DNA of 64,000 bases from Erythroxylum novogranatense. Lineage: Eukaryota > Streptophyta > Magnoliopsida > Malpighiales > Erythroxylaceae. The translations under genes and the position numbers were made by a program. The DNA is taken from contig CM057228.1 of NCBI GenBank assembly GCA_029891385.1, positions 28,648,214 through 28,712,213 of the forward strand. Reading direction: 5' to 3'. How positions within the stretch are numbered: the stretch's first letter is position 1; each line of letters opens with the position of its first letter. Positions 55,312 through 64,000 of this stretch are shown one piece after another. The notes beneath the pieces were generated by a model. It did no database searches. It worked only from the letters and a program-made list of their open reading frames with translations, and was not told the DNA's origin.

Positions 55312-56390
55312 TTTATAACAGAACACGTAAGATCTGTCGTTAATCATTTACGGTATATAAATCAAATTTACCTAAATTGATATAAATTATAAATTATGGT
55401 ACCAATTTTTTTAAAAATCAGTTTTAAACATAATTAATTGCAATAAATTAATCCAAATTAAATGTGATTGAATTTGAGTTATAGATTTAAGTTTTATAAA
55501 TTTTAAATTTATTAAAATATTTTAATTAAGCGCAATATATCACAAAATATATATGTTATTGTTTGCATTTTTATTATTAAATAAATACTAAATAGAAAAT
55601 GTTAAAATATAATAATAAAATTAAACAAAAAGCTATGGATAGAGATTGGCGGCAACAGCCAAAAGGAAATGTTTTAATAGCAAAAAGCTATGGATAGAGA
55701 TTGGCGGCAAGCCGGCAACAGCAAAAATGTTAAAATAGAAAATGTTTAGGTTTTAAAATTGGAAATCACGCACAACAGCAAAAATGAGCTATTAAGGACC
55801 ATTCCTTTTTTTTTTTTTGGGTGGTAATTTAAAGACCACTTCATTTTATTGGATTCCCTTAGAATCAAATGAAGGATCAAAACATATAAGCTAAAATCAT
55901 AGGACGACTAATCTTCAAAGCCATCATTAATACTAACAGCAAATCAATCCTAAACTATCATTTGTACTGAACTGGGGTACTTCTATTTCCACAGTCCTCT
56001 ATATATATTTCCTTGCAAGGGCACGAATTTTTGTGTCAAAATGTGAAGATGTAATGCGAGAACCAGGCAAATACAAGGGAATGATCTATTTAACATTTCA
56101 AGTCAGATTATAAACTAAAAATTTATGCTTAACCTTTGACTTTTTTAATGAAAAGATATTAAAAGTATATGTGTATATTTTATACTAAATAAAAGTTTCA
56201 CTATTTTAATTAATTAAAGGTAAATGAAATATGAAATTACCAAACAATAAATTTTTATTAGATAACTTATTTCCTAAAATGAAAATATATTTTGAATTAT
56301 AAAATAATATAAATTAAATTATAATAATTAATTATTATAAGAACGAACCTTTAAACTAATTTAAACTATATGAACCGAATCTAAAGAACT
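55312..56390. other. AT-rich intergenic with partial repeat units and a short duplication
   Basis: 55312-55430 is a partial unit of the ~390-bp repeat. AAAAAGCTATGGATAGAGAT is duplicated at about 55628 and 55683 (a ~55-bp tandem duplication). A T-run at 55806-55819 followed by GGGTGGTAATTTAAAGACC could be the 3' end of a minus-strand LINE or SINE, not confirmed. No gene was seen. Confidence 0.45.
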
Positions 56391-56399
56391 CTTTTCATC

Positions 56400-56841
56400 T
56401 TTTCCAAAATACTTAGTGACAAATTATTTTGTTGTTATAAATACTTATTTAGCAATCATATAATGTGGTTGCTATAAAGAAGTCATATAAATTTAGCAAC
56501 TAAATTTACTGGTTGTTAATGGAAAATTTGAAATATTTGTAGTGACCACTTAATAGTTGGTTGTTAATTTGGTTGTTATTAATAATTTTCTTTAGCGGCA
56601 ACTTTATAGCGACCATTAAAGTTGTCACTAAAATTGTTAAATTTGGTCGTTATATTATTATCCATGAATTGTAAGTTTTAGTGACCATCTATAATCACCA
56701 AGTATTGATTGGTTGGTAAAAAATATACGTAACTTATATATTGCAACTAAATAATTTTTGGTTGTAAAATATATATAATTAGCAACCATTTTATTATAGT
56801 TGCTGAGAATTTGATTGCTGGAATCAAATTTTCTTGTAGTG
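56400..56841. mobile_element. CACTA-like non-autonomous element remnant (one end recognised)
   Basis: The right end reads TTTTCTTGTAGTG, the reverse complement of the CACTACAAGAAAA terminus typical of plant CACTA elements. Inside are many inverted/direct TTAGCAACCA, TAGCAACTAAATT and GTTGCTATA motifs, as in CACTA subterminal regions. No matching left terminus was found; the left boundary is approximate. Confidence 0.5.
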
Positions 56842-56843
56842 AT

Positions 56844-56960
56844 AATATCATAACTTGCAAGGGTTACAACGAACAGGAACTTTTGAAATGTTTGTGACAC
56901 CGTTCAAAAGGACTCGTGTTATAGATGAAATCATTTAACTGCTGCAAGAATTTGCTTCAA
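56844..56960 (+). repeat. Receptor-kinase 3'-flank repeat, copy 3 (partial)
   Basis: ATATCATAACTTGCAAGGGTTACAA and TCATTTAACTGCTGCAA match 43183-43240 and the first part also 50664-50690. The left part is cut by the CACTA-like element ending at 56841. Confidence 0.7.
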
Positions 56961-57534
56961 ACATTCTCCTGTTAGTGATTGTTCTTTCAAAAGTCAGTAG
57001 AACTTTCACATCTCCTGTTAATACTCTTTTCTCAATCGAATGAGAAGAAGTTTACGGGTTGGAAAAAGTATTATATTCTTTTTCCAAATGATAACAGCGA
57101 TGAAATTAGTTAGCTATGCTTGTATTTATCAAATGATACTAAGAAAATTTTTGAAACCATCATGAAGAAGAGGAAAGCAAAAATAAGATGAACAAATTAT
57201 TCTCTGTATTTTGTGGTGATGGAAATTCACTTTGAAAATTGATCAAGTTTCTTGAAAACTAAAAGAGGGATTATAGTCCTGCAATAGTAGTAAGTTAGAA
57301 GCATTGGTGGATATCAAACGAGAAGTTACATCATATTTCAGCTTCTTAGTCTACATGTATGAACTCATAGTTTTGATCATCTGTAAGGATTTGCATTTGT
57401 CCGATGCTTTGAAAAATTTTCTTTCATTCATATATCATTTCAATTCAGGATGATGAGCGACCTCTAAAATCTATTAGCATAGAAAGGGCTTGTCAGCCAT
57501 TAAATTGCATGTTTTCTAGTATGAATTTTTTAGT

Positions 57535-57892
57535 ACCGAATGGAAGATAATCAAAAAATAGCAATGTGTACATCTATGGCATCTTAGTGTTAGAAATATT
57601 CTCAGGAAGACAACCGGCGGTTGAAATGTTCAAAAATGGACCAACGCTTCACAATTTGGTGAAGTTGGCATTAACCAAGTTTTGGACAAAGTCTTGTCCA
57701 CACAATTTCACAAGAAACAGGAACTGTTGCAATGGAAGCAGAACATAGTAATGACCAAAAAATAGAAGAAACCAGCTTCAGTAAGAGCAGAAACTATGCT
57801 TCCATAAGAACAGAAACTATATGATCTGTGGAATCACATAGAGACAGAATGATTATGGGAAATGTTAATAGACAAAACATTTGATCAAGAAG
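57535..57892 (+). pseudogene. Receptor kinase C-terminal (second exon) fragment
   Basis: Matches exon 2 of the intact receptor kinase. YGILVLEIFSGRQPAVEMFK corresponds to YGILVLEMFSGRRPVDEMFK. Further on, sequence at about 57827-57890 matches the end of the exon (DRM...NVN...HLI region). Frameshifts, stops and the missing APEYG start show it is dead. It lies about 7 kb downstream of the intact gene on the same strand. Confidence 0.85.
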
Positions 57893-59095
57893 GCTTTTCC
57901 GAGTATATAGACTCCACGGATGAATATTTGATCCTATCTCAACGCCATTTTTTTCCCCATATACAACGGTGATCACTCATAGCAGTTATAACATTTAATT
58001 TGCACTAAATAAACTATTAAATATATGCAATAACTTAATTAAACTCCATGTTTAACCAACCAGATCTATGAACAGATTGAAAATTAAAGGGGAAGAGAAA
58101 ATGATTAATCCAATTGCTTATTATTAAAGCAGGTTATTAATTTATATATCGATATTTTGAAATATATTAGATGGATATTTTCTGATTACGCTATTTTTAC
58201 ATTGTTTTTGGAGGTTAAGAGATGTGAAGTTGTTTTTGGAGAAAATAAACTAAAATTGGCTAGATTGGAGGAGAATAGCACATCCAGTAGTAACCAAAAG
58301 GAATTCACAATGCCACAGATGGGAAAACAAAATGACAGTAGCAGAGGAGTAAAACGCTAGCACCCCACGACGCCAAAACAGCACAGCACTGGAGACGCAA
58401 CACCAGAGCAAAGGAAAAGTGAAGCAACTTACCAGCTGGGAATTGAAAACGCACAGCAGCTAGCAGAGGATCCACACAAATGTGTTAACAAAATTTAATG
58501 AAATAAGACACGAATTGGTTAACCGGTCTGTTCCATAATAAAACAGCAATTGCAACGGCCATAAGTCAGAAAGGAATAAAACGACAGCCGAGACAAAGTC
58601 AAAACGAAAGAGCAGAAAATACACAACAGCTGGCAAGTTAAAAGAGTCCACAGACAAAACGACACAGCAGCAACGTCCAGAAGAAGAATAGTCCAAAACG
58701 CAGTGGGCTGGGGGACGTTTGAAGACGGCAAACGTTTTAACGTGCCAGGTTTTTATTTCGAGGAAAAAGCCGTTTTTCTGGAGGGACATGTTTTTGGGAT
58801 ACAGAGGAGGTGGCTCACTTGGCAGGAGAAACCTTTTACTTTCAAGGAAGATAACGTGCGCGGGTGGAGTTAAGGTTAGATTTTACAATCAGAAAATAAC
58901 CAAAATAGAACATAATAGAAAATAGAAAATGGAAAATGCATTTAAAAATTAGTAATGTTATTGCACTCTAATGTTGTTGTACTCTAAACCTTTTTTTTTT
59001 GTGTAAGAATAACTTTCCTTTTAAATAATATTCATGTGTCCTTTCTTTTCTATGACTTGTAACTAATTTATTAATTCTACTTAGAGGATTATATT
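57893..59095. other. Intergenic; no gene recognised
   Basis: 58255-58720 is purine-rich with GGAGTAAAACGC and CAGCACAG motifs shared with 45600-45700. Open frames of 60-110 codons on both strands (58157-58360, 58460-58789, 58719-58925) show no domain. Confidence 0.4.
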
Positions 59096-60505
59096 CACTA
59101 CAAGAAAAATATAGATTAGCGACGGAAACTTAGAGACAGAAAAATTATCGTTGTAAATTAGCGACGGAAAGCATATTTCCGTTACTAAAATTGATTAATT
59201 TTGCAACGGTACTAATATTCGTCACTAAATTTGGAGGAAATTCGTCGTGCCACAATTTGCGATAGACGTTAGCGGCGGAAAAATATGGCCATCGATAATC
59301 ACTACAAGTTAGCGACAGAAAATTACTAACAGAACATATACCGTCGCTAAATCTGGAGGGAATTATTGGCGGAATAAAAAATTTTGAGTTTACCTATAGA
59401 AAATTCCGTCGATAAATGGAAGTAAAAATGCGAGAATTATTGGCGAAATTTTTTTTAAATTTACCGACGAAATATCCGTCGGTAAATTGTTTTTAAATAT
59501 AAACCACCTGACATCTCCTCCAACCCCCACCTGCATCCAAGGACGGATCCAGAAATTTTTTTGAGTAGGGGCAAAAAAAATTTAATGAGGGAAAAATTTT
59601 AATAGGGACAAAATTTTCTTGAATGGGGACAAAATTTTATTTTATTTTATGGAAAAACTTAAAATAGTAATATTTTATATGATCTTTTTAAAAAGAAAGT
59701 TGCCCCATTTGCCCCCAATGTGCATCCGTCCTTACCTGCATCTTCCTCTTCCTTTTTCCTGCGTTTCCTCTTCGGTTTTCTTCTCTCTGGTTTCTCTGTT
59801 GTGAACTCCTTTTCTGCTCGTTGTCGTTGTCTTCTCCGACCATTATCATCGTCTCTTTTAGTGGAGGTATTTTTACAACTACTGTCATGTATTTTTTCAT
59901 ATAATATAAAGACAACTTTGTCCTTATCAAGCTCAGGAGAGTATTTAAACCTACTCTAGTTTTACAAACAAAATTCTACATCTGTTGATCCTCAATAGTG
60001 TTAGAAGATTAGCATAAAATGCTTCTTCTTTTTGTGGATGCTTAAAGAAGCTAAACAGTTCATAACATTATTTATAGCTCCTGTCAAAATTGCTGGTAGT
60101 AGAACAAAAAAGTTATTATCAAGCCTTCTACACAAGTCAGAACCTGTAAGAATCTTCATTCTAGAGCATTTGAATAGGTAAAGCCATGTTGGTATGCAGA
60201 AGAATAGTAGATCGCTTATATTTCATGTCGGGTTTTTTTAAAAAAATTTAAAATTATTTACCGATGAAAAATAGAATTACATCGGTAAAATTCATTATAT
60301 TTACCGACGGAACATCAAAAACCGTTAGTAAAATGTTAGTAAATTTATCGACGAAAATTTTCATTCCATTGGTAAATTTACTGATAGCCGTTTTTTAGAT
60401 GCCATTTATCCGTCGGAATATTCCGTCACAAATTTTTATTACCGATGAATTCTAAACATTTTCCGCTGGTAATTTTCGTCGCTAAATGATATTTTTCTTG
60501 TAGTT
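59096..60505. mobile_element. Non-autonomous CACTA (En/Spm-like) transposon, 1410 bp
   Basis: Left end CACTACAAGAAAAAT (59096) and right end ATTTTTCTTGTAGTT (60491-60505) are inverted repeats, with one mismatch at the last base. Both sides carry ATT as the 3-bp TSD (59093-59095 and 60506-60508). Subterminal repeats TTAGCGACGGAA/CCGTCGCTAA occur in both orientations near both ends. No transposase sequence is present. A second MITE is nested inside. Confidence 0.9.
59538..59733. mobile_element. Mutator-like MITE nested in the CACTA element (196 bp)
   Basis: Termini AAGGACGGATCCA and TGCATCCGTCCTT are near-perfect inverted repeats (first base C at 59538 unpaired). ACCTGCATC is present at 59529-59537 and 59734-59742, a 9-bp TSD as in Mutator-like elements. 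The interior has GGGG(A/C)AAAATTT repeats. Confidence 0.82.
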
Positions 60506-60625
60506 ATTGAAGCTTTGATTCTAAATCGATTGTGAGATCGAATAGGTTTTATTGAATTCATCTGTGTATGAATATTTAATTATTTCTTAAATTTACTGAT
60601 TTTATAATAGTTTCGAGTTTTCATT

Positions 60626-61568
60626 TGTTGTCCCCCAAATTTTTTTTAGTGGAATAAGCATGATTTCAATTTATTTTTGAGGTTTTAATTGATTAATTGT
60701 TTTTAGTTAGAGCTTAAATTAGAATGCAAAATGGTTGGAGGATTTTTATTGCTTAGATTGATGGAATTAGAAGTTTTAAATGAAGAAATTAAGATTAAGT
60801 TGGAGTATGGTATGATGTTAGGTAAATTGAAGGAATATAAATGTATGTGGGCAAAATGAGAAGATCACTTAAGGTTAAAAGGTGTAAGGCTTTGAAGGAG
60901 GGGCAAAGAGGTCATTACTCACTCATTAATGGCAAACTTGTAAAAAAAGGGTAGTCTTGCTTTGGTAGAAGGAGGAGAAACGTGAATGAGAGGAGGGAAA
61001 GGCAAGAAGGAACGAAATTTCTCAAGTAAAAGAGAGTGAGTTTCGGTTGAGAGGGAAAGAAGAGAAGAAGAAGAAGAAGAAGAAGAAATAGGGTTTCATT
61101 TTTCTTTGCTTTAGAAGAGGGATTTTAAGGGTTTTGCAAGAAGAAAAAAGAAAGAGGAAGACTTGATCTTTCATTTGAGCCAAAGAACAAAATTCGTGGG
61201 TGAATATCCAAGGTAAGTGTGTAGTAAATCTTTTAAAAATTTTAAAGGAGTTTTGGTTCAATAGCTTAGGAAAAGCATGGGTATGAATATTCTAGGATAA
61301 ATTTCATGTTTTATTTCCTTAGGTTTTCTAATTTTTAAGATCTCTTATTCGTTGAGTTTTTGTGATTGTGAAGAAATTCAAGGAAGGCAAGAGGAGCTTC
61401 AGGAAAGGCAATTTGTACAAGTCCAAAGCTAAGGATTTTAAGGTGGGTGATATATATTTATAATTGAGAAATGAGCTAATGAAATAAATTGCATTAAATG
61501 AAATTTAATGCTTTCCAACAACTTTAAAAATGTGCATTTATTATTATTTTAGAATGATTTAAAAATGT
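60626..61568 (+). mobile_element. Left part of a Tekay-type LTR, interrupted by copia-2
   Basis: Begins TGTTGTCCCCCAAATTTTTT, parallel to TGTTAGCCCCAAATTTTTT of the Tekay-3 LTR. It follows the same order of features: a GA-rich tract (60960-61170, including GAA repeats at 61064-61088), CCAAGGTAAGT (about 61209) and TAAGGTGGGTGATATAT (61439). The match stops where the copia LTR begins at 61569. Its right part is outside the window. Confidence 0.72.
61064..61088. repeat. (GAA)n microsatellite
   Basis: About eight AAG/GAA triplets within the GA-rich part of the Tekay-type LTR. Confidence 0.8.
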
Positions 61569-62496
61569 TGTTAAGTCAAAATGAATTTACACCAATGATT
61601 TTGATGAAGTACAACTAATAATGAAAAACAGACGATAGTTAAAAGATTTAAAGAAAAAAAGCGATTGGAAGCAAAAGCGATTTAAGCAAAAAGCGATTTA
61701 AAATGAAAACAGATGGAAGCAAAAGCAGACGATGAAAAGTAGACGAAAGAAGTAAAAGCAGACGAAAGCAAAAGCAGACGATGAAAAACAAACGGAAACA
61801 AAAGCAGACGATGAAAAGCAGACGAAAGCAAACCACGCCAGATTCAAGAATCAGTTTGAGTTAGTTACAGAACTCAACTGAATAACTGTTTCTTGAAAGA
61901 AGCAATAATCAAGAATTAAGAAGCAGTTGAAGACGTAGACTATAAATAAGAGTCGAAGTCGAAGATTACAATGTTACGAGATTTACAACAAGTTACAAAA
62001 GCTTATTTAAGAGAAATTATTGTGCGAAACTTAGAGCTATTCTTTTCTGTAACAAAGCTCATAGATCTTTCAATTGAAAGTTGTATAGATAGCATGTAGA
62101 GGCTAAGTGTGAAAGAATACTGATTGTAAGAGACCTGAAGAGGCTCGGAGAAAAAGAATACTTGTAAAAGTTTTGAGAGATAGTGAAATCTCAGAAAGAC
62201 TTCTGAGGACTGGACGTAGCCTACGGTTTGGGGTGAACCATTATAAAAATTACTGCGTCAACATCTCTCTACCCTTTATCTCTCTTATCGTTCAATTTTC
62301 GATTTTACAAGTTTTATACGAGTTTTCAAAAAATACGTTATAACTTTGAATTTCAGTAGTTTTTGTGAAAAGAACAAGTTTCTTTTAACAAAAAGTTTTA
62401 AAAATGGGTTCTTAAAAAATAATGCACAATTCAACCCCCCCCCCTTATTATGTATTTGCATATCATTTAATAAGTCTTGTATTAACGTGTGATTCA
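61569..62496 (+). repeat. 5' LTR of the second copia element (928 bp)
   Basis: TGTTAAGTCAAAATGA start and GTGTGATTCA end. It contains the GCAAAAGCAGACG array at 61670-61830 and a C-run at about 62436-62447, both also present in the other copy. Confidence 0.9.
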
Positions 62497-62503
62497 CTTC
62501 AAT

Positions 62504-62519
62504 TGGTATCAGAGCTTGG
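62504..62519 (+). promoter_or_regulatory. Primer-binding site of the second copia element
   Basis: TGGTATCAGAGCTTGG lies seven bases after the LTR end, tRNA-iMet type. Confidence 0.88.
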
Positions 62520-62558
62520 TGTCCAAGGATCACATTAACAACATGTGGATTAAAGATT

Positions 62559-63967
62559 ATGGCGGAATCACATATATACATAATGGAAGGTGCCTCAGTC
62601 ACTAGACCTCCGGTGTTTAACGAAGAAGACTATCACTACTGGAAAGATAGAATGCGGCTGTTTATCGAATCTACTCATGTTGACCTTTGGGACGTGATAG
62701 AAAATGGGCTATACACTCCAGCGGATGAGGAAGGGAATCTTATTCCACGAATTAAATGGACGGATGATCAGAAGGCGAGATTTCAACAAAACTCAAAAGC
62801 AAAGTTCTTCTTGAGTTGTGCCTTAAGCAGAAGTGAGTATGATAAAGTCTACGGATGCGACACTACGAAGGAGACGTGGGATACGTTATCCATCGCTCAT
62901 GAAGGTACAAACCAAGTCAAAGAATCCAAGATAAGTATTCTTGTGCATCAGTATGAGCTGTTCAAGATGAAAGATGAAGAATCTATTGATCAAATATTTG
63001 GAAGATTTCAAACAATTGTCAGTGGACTAAAAGCTCTTGGAAGAACTTACGACAACCAAGACCACGTTTGTAAGATCTTAAGGAGTCTACTAAGGAGGTG
63101 GAGACCAAAAGTTATTTTTGTACAGGAAGCCAAGGATTTAAGTGTATTAAAGCTTGACGAACTGCTTAGATCGTTGAAAATACATGAAGTTGAGCTTGAT
63201 GATAAAGACAAGCACAAACGGGATAAGTCAATAATACTGAAGGCCGGACAAAAGAATCACAAGACTCAAAGTAAGAGGAATCCATCAAAAGCACTAAAGA
63301 TTGAAGAATCAAAGAACGATGATTCCAGTGAGTCAGAACAGGAGTTGAGTGAAGAAGATGACGAGCTATCTTTCATTTCCAGAAAGATCAGACGGATGTG
63401 GAAGAAGAAGTCCAAAGGAAATCAATTCCTCAAAAAGAATGGAAAAGATGATGGGAAGATAGAGAAGACATCCATCATATGCTACGAGTGCAACAAACCA
63501 GGACATTACAAGTCCTAGTGTCCAACATTAAAGAAGAAACCAAAGAAGAGTAGAGAAGGCAAGAAAATCATGATGGCAACCTGGGAGGATCTAGATTCAT
63601 CCGAATCAGATACGAGCTTCGAGACTTCAGAACATGCAAATATATGTCTAGTAGCCGAAGAGGAAAGTGATGAGGAGGTAACTTCAAAATATGATGATTT
63701 GCATGAGGCATATTTTGAACTACTAGAAGATTCTCATGCTATTTTGAAACAGTACAAATTGTTGAAGAAAAAGTATGTAGAAAATCTGAAACATACTGAA
63801 GAAATAGAAAGAGAGAATACCTGCTTGAAAAAGCAAGTAGAGGAAATTCAGAAAAAGAAAGTAATAGATAGATCTGAAGAGATCAATCAACTGAAAATTA
63901 GAATCAAGAGTCTTTCAGTTGATCTTGTTACTTTCACTGAAAGTACCAAGAAAATGAATGATATATA
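62559..63967 (+). pseudogene. copia gag (SIRE-type), one stop and a frameshift
   Basis: Capsid polyprotein with start MAESHIYIMEGASVTRPP at 62559. The UBN2-like capsid part (~residues 10-200) is followed by an acidic/basic linker and the zinc knuckle CYECNKPGHYKS. There a TAG at 63516 replaces the Glu codon of the SEC end, splitting the last Cys from the motif. The frame continues at 63519-63966 with the MATWEDLDSSESDT acidic segment and a Leu/Lys/Glu coiled coil, and stops at MNDI, where the sister copy reads MNEMLGKC. This point is close to the window edge. Confidence 0.85.
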
Positions 63968-64000
63968 AGGAAAGTGTAGACATCCGAGTCATAAAACCGG

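Larger units (their letters stand above)
61569..64000 (+). mobile_element. Second SIRE-type copia element, plus strand, runs off the window
   Basis: LTR 61569-62496, PBS, and gag from 62559. It is collinear with the minus-strand copia at 2142-9546 and of the same family. It inserted into the Tekay-type LTR that starts at 60626. Confidence 0.9.

Noticed and set aside
59688..59959. ORFs of ~80 codons on both strands near 59.7-59.96 kb
   Set aside because: Located inside the CACTA element and overlapping the nested MITE boundary; no domain seen.
1..64000. tRNA, rRNA or snoRNA genes
   Set aside because: TGGTATCAGAGC-type tRNA-like strings are all primer-binding sites beside LTR ends; no complete cloverleaf or A/B box pair was seen by eye.

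Overview
The window is plant nuclear DNA, most likely from a eudicot. It holds chromodomain Ty3/gypsy (Tekay-type) and SIRE-type Ty1/copia retrotransposons, CACTA and small foldback DNA elements, an intron-containing LRR receptor kinase of the non-RD immune class, and plant gene fragments (ATG8, beta-amylase, DUF212). The lineage within eudicots cannot be fixed from sequence alone. No bacterial operon, phage, CRISPR array, rRNA or tRNA gene was seen.

Positions 1-42284 are a nested retrotransposon stack. From the outside in: (a) a non-autonomous Ty3-type element with 3.6-kb LTRs (LARD, visible at 34051-42284) had its 5' LTR hit by (b) a minus-strand Tekay element, 'Tekay-R' (17471-34050). Tekay-R was hit three times: by a same-family LTR that is now a solo LTR (30739-32932, TSD GAGTT), by (c) plus-strand 'Tekay-3' in its RT gene (20084-27538, TSD TGTTC), and by (d) plus-strand 'Tekay-2' in its chromodomain region (9547-17470). 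The 5' LTR of Tekay-2 was hit by (e) a minus-strand SIRE-type copia element (2142-9546), which was itself hit by (f) an LTR of the LARD family (1-2141). Tekay-2 is the best preserved: its gag-pol has one visible frameshift. Left ends of most layers lie outside the window.

Positions 42285-60625 are AT-rich and genic. One receptor kinase gene looks intact: two exons (47173-49891 and 50034-50440), 1041 residues, LRR-XII/EFR/Xa21-like. It sits among the wreckage of a tandem receptor-kinase array: two LRR fragments upstream, a kinase-end fragment downstream, and three copies of the same downstream-flank sequence. Between the gene and the kinase fragment is a mosaic of unrelated gene pieces that keep exon-intron structure (DUF212/acid-phosphatase-related, ATG8, beta-amylase). 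These run directly into a ~390-bp tandem repeat. A 1.4-kb non-autonomous CACTA element (TSD ATT) carries a nested 196-bp Mutator-like MITE (9-bp TSD).

Positions 60626-64000 hold the start of another Tekay-type LTR, interrupted by a second SIRE-type copia element (5' LTR, PBS and gag) that runs off the window.

The most unusual signals are: a Tekay-3 LTR whose U5 end has grown past its old terminus and now contains two primer-binding-site copies; palindromic repeat cassettes (GTCGCGAC-type, or TCCGTTTAACGGA in one family) at an equivalent place in otherwise different LTRs; and the mosaic of captured gene fragments beside the immune-type receptor.
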